A stretch of 11,973 nucleotides of DNA from Bacteroidota bacterium (GTDB lineage: Bacteria > Bacteroidota > Bacteroidia > Chitinophagales > Saprospiraceae): NCBI GenBank assembly GCA_018969455.1, contig JAGWYI010000067.1, forward strand, positions 1-11,973, in the 5' to 3' direction. The notes beneath the pieces are model-generated. The model did not search any database. It was not told where the DNA came from and saw only the letters and a program-made list of their open reading frames with translations. Within the stretch, counting starts at the first letter, position 1, and each line of letters begins with the position of its first letter. Below are positions 7,015 to 11,973 of this stretch, in pieces. A program made the position numbers and the translations under genes.

Positions 7015-8211
7015 ATGCCAGTTAAAGATTTTTATCAAGCATCGCTTGATTTACACCGCCAATACAAAGGCAAAATCAGTTTACAGGCTAAAATGGCCGT
7101 TACCACGAAAGAAGATTTGTCTACGGTTTATTCGCCAGGAGTGGCGGCGCCTTGTCAGGCCATTGCAGAAAATCCAGAAGATGCGTATACCTACACCATA
7201 AAATCGAACACTGTTGCTGTGGTGAGCGATGGCTCGGCGGTTTTGGGACTGGGCAATATCGGAGCCCTGGCGGCAATTCCGGTTATGGAAGGCAAGGCTA
7301 TGTTGTTCAAGAAATTTGCAGGCATCGATGCATTTCCAATTTGTCTGAATACCCAGGATACCGATGAAATTGTGCGTACCATCCGAAACATCGCCCCGGT
7401 ATTTGGCGGCATCAATCTGGAAGATATTGCGGCTCCGCGCAGTTTTGAAGTAGAAGAACGTTTGCAAGATCTTGGCATTCCAGTTTTTCATGATGACCAA
7501 CACGGCACTGCCATTGTGGTACTTGCGGCTCTTATTAACGCAGCCAAGGTTTTAAAAAAAGACATCAACAGTTTGAATATTGTCATCAATGGCGCCGGAG
7601 CGGCAGGGGTGGCAATTGCAAAATTGCTTAAAGGCGTGGGTGCAAAAAATCCGGCTATTTCTGTCAATAACATCATCTTGTGCGACCGAAAAGGCGTATT
7701 ACACCGCGGCCGCATCGATTTGAACGACGCCAAACTGGCTACCCTGGCATTTACCAACAACAACAATCTTCCCGGGTCTTTGCGCGATGCGTTGTGTGGA
7801 GCAGATGTGTTTATAGGCGTGAGCGAAGGCAATTTGCTGCAAGCGGCCGACATTAAAACCATGGCCAAAGATCCGGTGGTATTGGCACTGGCCAATCCAA
7901 CACCCGAAATTATGCCCGAAGAGGCCCTTGCCGGTGGGGCCGCCATTGTAGGAACAGGCCGCAGTGATTTGCCCAATCAGGTAAACAATGTTTTGGGATT
8001 TCCCGGTATTTTCCGTGGCGCACTCGATGCCCGTGCCGACCGGATTACCATTGCCATGAAACTGGCCGCAGCACATGCCATTGCAAGGTGTGTAAAACGC
8101 CCCGGCAGGACCCTCATTATCCCCGCCTCACTCGATCAAAAAGTGGCAAAAGCTGTAGCCAAAGCCGTTTATGAGGAGGCGTTGAAAGACCGTGAGTTTA
8201 TTGATTTTTAA
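7015..8211 (+). CDS. NAD(P)-dependent malic enzyme (oxaloacetate-decarboxylating)
   Basis: Converts malate to pyruvate and CO2 while reducing NAD(P), linking the TCA cycle to pyruvate and supplying reducing power. From the ATG at 7015 it has 398 residues, the size of the short bacterial form without the phosphotransacetylase-like tail seen in MaeB. Motifs run in order: VYSPGVAAPC (38-47) with the catalytic tyrosine Y39, DGSAVLGLGNIG (72-83), EGKAMLFKKFAGIDAFP (92-108) with the catalytic lysine K94, and NLEDIAAP (134-141). Then come HDDQHGTA (159-166) with metal-binding aspartates, the nucleotide-binding GAGAAG (193-198), NPTPEI (294-299) and GRSDLPNQVNN (315-325). The frame is open upstream to a TTG at 6841, but that codon lies inside the terminator and the extra 58 residues are unlike the family, so ATG 7015 is chosen. 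Cofactor preference cannot be read safely. A DinB-like gene follows after 11 bp. Confidence 0.95.
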   Translation: MPVKDFYQASLDLHRQYKGKISLQAKMAVTTKEDLSTVYSPGVAAPCQAIAENPEDAYTYTIKSNTVAVVSDGSAVLGLGNIGALAAIPVMEGKAMLFKKFAGIDAFPICLNTQDTDEIVRTIRNIAPVFGGINLEDIAAPRSFEVEERLQDLGIPVFHDDQHGTAIVVLAALINAAKVLKKDINSLNIVINGAGAAGVAIAKLLKGVGAKNPAISVNNIILCDRKGVLHRGRIDLNDAKLATLAFTNNNNLPGSLRDALCGADVFIGVSEGNLLQAADIKTMAKDPVVLALANPTPEIMPEEALAGGAAIVGTGRSDLPNQVNNVLGFPGIFRGALDARADRITIAMKLAAAHAIARCVKRPGRTLIIPASLDQKVAKAVAKAVYEEALKDREFIDF

Positions 8212-8222
8212 TATTTTACATC

Positions 8223-8690
8223 ATGAAAATTAGCGCACAAATCGCCCAGCAACTCAGACAGGTTATTTCAGGTGGAAACTGGACGGCGGTCAACTTTAAA
8301 AGTCAGCTTGAAGGCATCAACTGGCAACAGGCAACGACGGCGGTTCATGGGTTTAATACCATTGCAACCTTGGTATTTCACACGCATTATTACCTGGATG
8401 TGGCAGGAAAGGTGCTTGAAGGCGGTCCATTGGAAGGTAAGGATGAATTGAGTTTTGACCATCCACCCATTTTAAACCAGCTGGATTGGGAGAATTTCCT
8501 TCAGCAATGTTGGGAAAAGGTGGAACATTTTGCCCAATTGGTGGAACATTTACCGGATGATAAGTTGTGGGAAGTGTTCAGTATGGAAAAATACGGAACC
8601 TATTACCGCAACCTCACAGGTATTGTAGAGCACCTGCATTACCATTTGGGACAAATTTCTTTGATCAAAAAACTGTTGATCCAGGATTAA
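8223..8690 (+). CDS. DinB-superfamily protein
   Basis: A 155-residue, all-helical protein of the DinB/YfiT-like superfamily, whose members are four-helix bundles that usually bind a metal through three histidines and include bacillithiol- or mycothiol-dependent transferases as well as many uncharacterised proteins. Candidate ligands are H53 or H55 in VFHTHYYLDV (51-60) and H137 and H141 in EHLHYHLGQISLIKK (136-150), the typical C-terminal HxxxH. No signal peptide is seen, so it is probably cytoplasmic. It starts 11 bp after malic enzyme and is probably co-transcribed with it. Its stop codon lies 3 bp from the stop of the convergent gene. The specific reaction is unknown. Confidence 0.8.
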   Translation: MKISAQIAQQLRQVISGGNWTAVNFKSQLEGINWQQATTAVHGFNTIATLVFHTHYYLDVAGKVLEGGPLEGKDELSFDHPPILNQLDWENFLQQCWEKVEHFAQLVEHLPDDKLWEVFSMEKYGTYYRNLTGIVEHLHYHLGQISLIKKLLIQD

Positions 8691-8693
8691 TTT

Positions 8694-9176
8694 TCATCGT
8701 TCGAATTTGATTTCGATGATTCGCAGCCGGTGTTTTTTGCCCAATTTCAAAACCCGGGGTGTAAGCATTCCGTATCCTGCAGCAGCGGACAGGGCAGAAG
8801 CGCCATACAACTTTCCATAATTATAATCATTTCCATACAATACAGCAACCGTAGATGCAAACGCAAGGGAAACACCCAGGGTGAGCAAAGGGCCGCCAAT
8901 AAAACGGGTAACTGCGCTGCGCCGTACTTTAATCGCTGAGATGCTATCGAGTTTGACCGGAAAATTGTCGAGTAGGAGGGTTTTGGTTTCAGGCAAAATA
9001 TCGGTGATGGTACCTTCGTACCAATAATCTTCCGGGCCCCGATAACGGTAGGTAAGCGTACTGCCGATGTACATCTTGGTGGTTTTTGCACGATTGGCGC
9101 GCTCAAGTATCAGCATTTTTTGGGCCTGCAGGGGAATGCAAGCACTGAGCAGCAGCAATATAAACAAAATGCGCAT
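8694..9176 (-). CDS. Hypothetical exported membrane-associated protein
   Basis: I do not recognise a named family. The 160-residue product starts with a clear export signal (hydrophobic 3-16, likely cut after LQA at 16-18). A soluble stretch with small-beta character follows (about 33-83, including YIGSTLTYRYRGPEDYWYEG), which may bind or scaffold something. Next is a glycine-rich hydrophobic pair (about 92-114 and 122-140) that could be two membrane segments or a hairpin, and a basic tail, LGKKHRLRIIEIKFER. The layout suggests an envelope protein. It is the last gene of the minus-strand block, 27 bp after the DUF3298-type gene, and converges with the DinB-like gene. Confidence 0.75.
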   Translation of the reverse strand: MRILFILLLLSACIPLQAQKMLILERANRAKTTKMYIGSTLTYRYRGPEDYWYEGTITDILPETKTLLLDNFPVKLDSISAIKVRRSAVTRFIGGPLLTLGVSLAFASTVAVLYGNDYNYGKLYGASALSAAAGYGMLTPRVLKLGKKHRLRIIEIKFER

Positions 9177-9203
9177 CGGCAGTAGACATTATTTTTTAGA
9201 AGC

Positions 9204-9998
9204 TTATTCCAGCCATTTTTTGCGATCTGCCAGATTACCAAGTTCTTCCCATCGCAGGAGGATGTCGGTTTGGCCTATAGCATAGGCTGCCACTTCGTAG
9301 GGGTTGTATATAAAGCGCACACCATCCTGAACCACACACCATTGCAGGGGCATTGGCAATTGTTTAAAATCCGGGAAAAGCAAATCTTCCAATTTGAGAT
9401 CCTCCCCACTATCCTGCTTTTTCTGGGCTACAAATGCTTTTTCCAACATGGGGCGAATGGCACTGGTATCGGCAATAATTTCGGTTAGTTCGATGTATTT
9501 ACCGGTATTAAGGTCAAATGTATTCAATGCAGTACCATAGTTTCCATGCGCGCCGCCCGCAAAGCTGTAGTTATCCAGCGAAATTGAAAAATATTTTGCA
9601 TTTTTCAGAAGTACAGTTGATTTGAGTTCGGCAGTATAACCAATGGTATAATCGGGTAATTCCTTGTATTGCATTGCCATCATGTCATATAGCAGGATTG
9701 ATGCCGAATCGAGTGCGGTTTTTACTGGCAATTTGCGACCGTCATAGGCGAGCATTGCGACAAAACTGGCGATTGAATCGTTTATGGTTTTGGTAGCAAC
9801 AGGATTGGGTCCGCCTTCCAGAACCGGATAAGTAAAGTTCATGCTGGCGCAAAGCGAATCTTTCAGGCATTTTTTGAATTCAAAATGCTCCATTTTAACA
9901 GTTAAGGGGCTCGAAGAATTGCCGGGGGTGTTTTGTCCGCAATGCCACATGATGGATGCGCAGGCGCCCAGGAGTGCGAGAATGGTCGCTTTTTTCAT
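9204..9998 (-). CDS. DUF3298/RsiV-like envelope protein
   Basis: A 264-residue exported protein whose C-terminal half resembles the DUF3298 domain found in RsiV-like and PdaC-like proteins. The landmarks are the block YSFAGGAHGNYGTALNTFDL (144-163), then GKYIELTEI (166-174) and near the end VRFIYNPYEVAAYAIGQTDILLRWEEL (227-253). The N-terminal domain (about 35-125) fits the DUF4163-type partner that usually precedes it. It begins with KK and a hydrophobic run. LLGAC at 8-12 fits a lipobox, but an 11-residue signal is very short, and WHC at 18-20 does not fit; so it may be a lipoprotein or simply secreted. An in-frame stop just upstream fixes the ATG at 9998. Its role is unknown. It lies 33 bp after the cysteine desulfurase gene. 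Confidence 0.8.
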   Translation of the reverse strand: MKKATILALLGACASIMWHCGQNTPGNSSSPLTVKMEHFEFKKCLKDSLCASMNFTYPVLEGGPNPVATKTINDSIASFVAMLAYDGRKLPVKTALDSASILLYDMMAMQYKELPDYTIGYTAELKSTVLLKNAKYFSISLDNYSFAGGAHGNYGTALNTFDLNTGKYIELTEIIADTSAIRPMLEKAFVAQKKQDSGEDLKLEDLLFPDFKQLPMPLQWCVVQDGVRFIYNPYEVAAYAIGQTDILLRWEELGNLADRKKWLE

Positions 9999-10031
9999 GG
10001 TTAAGTGTGATATTTAAAGCGTTAATTGGAA

Positions 10032-11189
10032 TCAGGCTGGAACATGTTGTGTTTTGGGTGTTAGAATTTGCACCAAAGCTTTTACGGCAAAATCCACCTC
10101 TTCTTCGGTGTTGTAATGGGAAAAGGAGAAACGGATGCTTTTTCTTTCAGGATCGGCTCCGATGGCCTCCAGCACATGACTGCCTTTTTCGGCCCCACTG
10201 GAGCATGCACTTCCGCCTGAGGCACTAACACCGGCAATATCGAGGCTCAGCAAAAGGAGTTCATTTTTTGGACCAGGCGGGAAGGAAGCGCTAAGAACGG
10301 TATACAAAGAATCGCCATCCAGATCGCCATTGAATTGAATATCCGGAAAATTATGCACCAGCGCTTGTCGCATATAAGCACGCAGCTTGCGAATATGCGT
10401 GCTGCGATGCTCCATTTCGGCCACCGCGCGTTCGAGCGCCTTGGCCAAACCCACAATTCCGTACACATTTTCAGTGCCTCCACGCATGTTTCGCTCTTGT
10501 GCGCCGCCGTCGATCAGGGGCTTGATTGGTGAATCGGGGTTGATGTAGATAAAGCCAACACCTTTGGGGCCGTGAAATTTATGTGCTGCGCCTGAAAGAA
10601 AATTGATTTTAATATTTTGAACGTCAATGGGGAAGTGCCCCATGGTTTGAACCGTATCGGCGTGAAAAAGCGCCCCATATTGGATGCAAAGTTCCGATAC
10701 TGTTTTTAAATTGATCATGGTGCCAATTTCGTTGTTGGCGTGCATAAGGGAAACAAGGGTTTTTTTCCCATTCTGATTTTGCAATGCGGACTCCAGAGCC
10801 TCCATAGACACCCGACCAAGTGCATCTACTGGCAGCCATACGATTTCAATATCTTGAAAATGCACAAGAGATTCGATCGAATGCAGGCCGCAATGATGTT
10901 CGAGGGGGCTGCTGATGATGCGCCTAACGTCCAGATCGCGTACCGCACATTTCAGGGCCATGTTGTTGCTTTCGGTGCCGCCAGAGGTAAAAAATATATC
11001 GGCTGTTCCCGCGCCTATGGCCTGGGCAACGGTTTTTCGAGCGCCTTCGAGCAAGGCACGTACTGCTCTACCTTCTGCATGAATGCTGGAAGGGTTTCCG
11101 TACTGGTTTTTGAGTACGGATATCATGGCCTCGGAAACAGCATCAGATATGGGCGTGGTGGCTGCATTGTCAAAATAAACTCTTTGCAT
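10032..11189 (-). CDS. Cysteine desulfurase (NifS/IscS family)
   Basis: A PLP enzyme that takes sulfur from cysteine, giving alanine and a persulfide used for iron-sulfur clusters or thiolated cofactors. From the ATG at 11189 it has 385 residues beginning MQRVYFDNAATTP, the standard family N-terminus. The PLP-stacking histidine is H98 (EHH), HADTVQ at 176-181 gives the PLP-binding aspartate and glutamine, and the Schiff-base lysine is K204 in AHKFHGPKG. MRGGTEN lies at 235-241, and the persulfide cysteine is C329 in GGSACSSG on the short-type loop. All key residues are present. A GTG at 11222 gives a longer reading but adds an atypical N-terminus. No iscU, sufU or thiI-like partner is next to it, so whether it serves clusters, tRNA thiolation or another route cannot be told. 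It follows glmM after 45 bp. Confidence 0.95.
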   Translation of the reverse strand: MQRVYFDNAATTPISDAVSEAMISVLKNQYGNPSSIHAEGRAVRALLEGARKTVAQAIGAGTADIFFTSGGTESNNMALKCAVRDLDVRRIISSPLEHHCGLHSIESLVHFQDIEIVWLPVDALGRVSMEALESALQNQNGKKTLVSLMHANNEIGTMINLKTVSELCIQYGALFHADTVQTMGHFPIDVQNIKINFLSGAAHKFHGPKGVGFIYINPDSPIKPLIDGGAQERNMRGGTENVYGIVGLAKALERAVAEMEHRSTHIRKLRAYMRQALVHNFPDIQFNGDLDGDSLYTVLSASFPPGPKNELLLLSLDIAGVSASGGSACSSGAEKGSHVLEAIGADPERKSIRFSFSHYNTEEEVDFAVKALVQILTPKTQHVPA

Positions 11190-11234
11190 AATGGGTACCT
11201 GGTGAGCTGGTGAAAGAAACACAACAAGTTGCGC

Positions 11235-11972
11235 TTACCGCAATGCCTGTATGTCGGAAATGATTTTTTTGGCAAGATTTTCAGCAATTACCATCGAATT
11301 GCTTTCGGAATACACCCGGATAATTGGTTCGGTATTGGAAGGACGTAAATGCACCCAGCCCTCCTCAAAATCAATTTTTAAACCGTCTTCGGTATTAATT
11401 TGCTCATATTGGTATTTTTGCCGCAATGCGTCAAAAATTTTATCCAAGTTAAGATCGGGTGTGCGTTCCAGTTTAGATTTGGCCATATGGTAATCGGGGT
11501 AAGTTTGGCGCAGGGTAGAAATTTGTTTTCCTGAACGGGCCAAATGGCTTAAAAACAGGGCAATACCCACCAGAGCATCGCGACCATAATGTAACTCGGG
11601 CAGGATGATCCCGCCATTGCCTTCTCCGCCAATGACGGCATTTACCATCTTCATTTTACTTACCACATGTACTTCACCTACAGCTGAAGCAAAATACTTC
11701 CCACCATATTTCTCAGTAACATCCCGCAGGGCACGGGAGCTCGAAAGGTTGGAAACTGTATTCCCCCCCCCGCGCAGGCTCAGTAAATAATCGGCCACTG
11801 CAACCAGGGTGTACTCCTCCCCAAAAAGTTCTCCATCTTCACACATAAATACCAGACGGTCAACATCGGGGTCAACTGCGATGCCCAAATGTGCCTTTTG
11901 CAGACGGACCTCAGAGGCAAGTTGGCCCAAATGTTCCTTCAAGGGTTCTGGGTTGTGGGCAAAGTGGCCGTT
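11235..11972 (-). CDS. glmM: Phosphoglucosamine mutase, C-terminal part (gene runs off the window)
   Basis: Phosphohexomutase that most likely converts glucosamine 6-phosphate to glucosamine 1-phosphate for UDP-GlcNAc, peptidoglycan and LPS. Only the last 245 residues are in the window; the N-terminal domain with the phosphoserine loop lies beyond it. The reading is open to the window edge, beginning NGHFAHNPEPLKEH; a TTG at 11942 is internal and not the start. Visible motifs, counted from that N, are the magnesium loop DPDVDRL (34-40), TVSNLSSSRALRDV (72-85), the sugar-specificity loop GGEGNGG (115-121) and the phosphate-binding RPSNTEPIIRVYSE (210-223). The GEGNGG version points to the GlmM group used by Bacteroidota and archaea rather than to phosphomannomutase, though a different hexose substrate is not excluded. 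A run of nine G sits in the loop at about 68-70. It is the first gene of the minus-strand block seen here. Confidence 0.85.
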   Translation of the reverse strand, partial: NGHFAHNPEPLKEHLGQLASEVRLQKAHLGIAVDPDVDRLVFMCEDGELFGEEYTLVAVADYLLSLRGGGNTVSNLSSSRALRDVTEKYGGKYFASAVGEVHVVSKMKMVNAVIGGEGNGGIILPELHYGRDALVGIALFLSHLARSGKQISTLRQTYPDYHMAKSKLERTPDLNLDKIFDALRQKYQYEQINTEDGLKIDFEEGWVHLRPSNTEPIIRVYSESNSMVIAENLAKKIISDIQALR

Positions 11973-11973
11973 T

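Noticed and set aside
8694..8719. TCATCG/CGATGA inverted repeat between the convergent genes, as a terminator
   Set aside because: Only 6 bp with a 14-base loop, inside the coding end of the minus-strand gene and without a proper T-run.

Overview
The window reads as chromosomal DNA of a Bacteroidota bacterium, perhaps Saprospiria- or Chitinophaga-like. The strongest clue is a PorT-type outer-membrane protein of the type IX secretion system, a system confined to this phylum, encoded in an overlap with the menaquinone methyltransferase gene. Supporting signs are a GEGNGG-type phosphoglucosamine mutase, few visible Shine-Dalgarno sequences, and several matches to the Bacteroidota -7 promoter element TAnnTTTG. 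The genus assignment is a guess. Almost everything here is housekeeping; I see no phage, transposase, CRISPR array, tRNA or rRNA.

Layout. (1) 1-364 is non-coding: a GC-rich, hairpin-rich start followed by a very AT-rich stretch. (2) 365-5065, minus strand, transcribed right to left: ribB (with a decayed GTP cyclohydrolase II domain), ubiE/menG, porT, dnaG. (3) 5066-5328 is a divergent promoter region with a long palindrome. (4) 5329-8690, plus strand: a di-haem cytochrome c peroxidase, msrB, a perfect 17-bp stem terminator, malic enzyme and a DinB-superfamily protein. (5) 8694-11973, minus strand, transcribed right to left: glmM (its 5' end lies beyond the window), a cysteine desulfurase, a DUF3298-type envelope protein and a small hypothetical exported protein. 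The two blocks converge with only 3 bp between stop codons at 8690/8694.

How the genes fit together. The left block combines cofactor supply (riboflavin and menaquinone), the secretion machinery and replication priming. The middle block begins with two oxidative-damage genes (peroxidase and methionine sulfoxide reductase), then a central-carbon enzyme. The right block joins cell-wall precursor synthesis (GlmM) to sulfur mobilisation and two envelope proteins.

The observations most worth checking are the RibBA-like protein that has lost all three zinc cysteines and the catalytic residues of its GTP cyclohydrolase II half, the palindrome overlapping a candidate ribB promoter, a run of nine G in glmM, and the odd composition and inverted repeats in 1-364. 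I found no convincing new multi-gene system.
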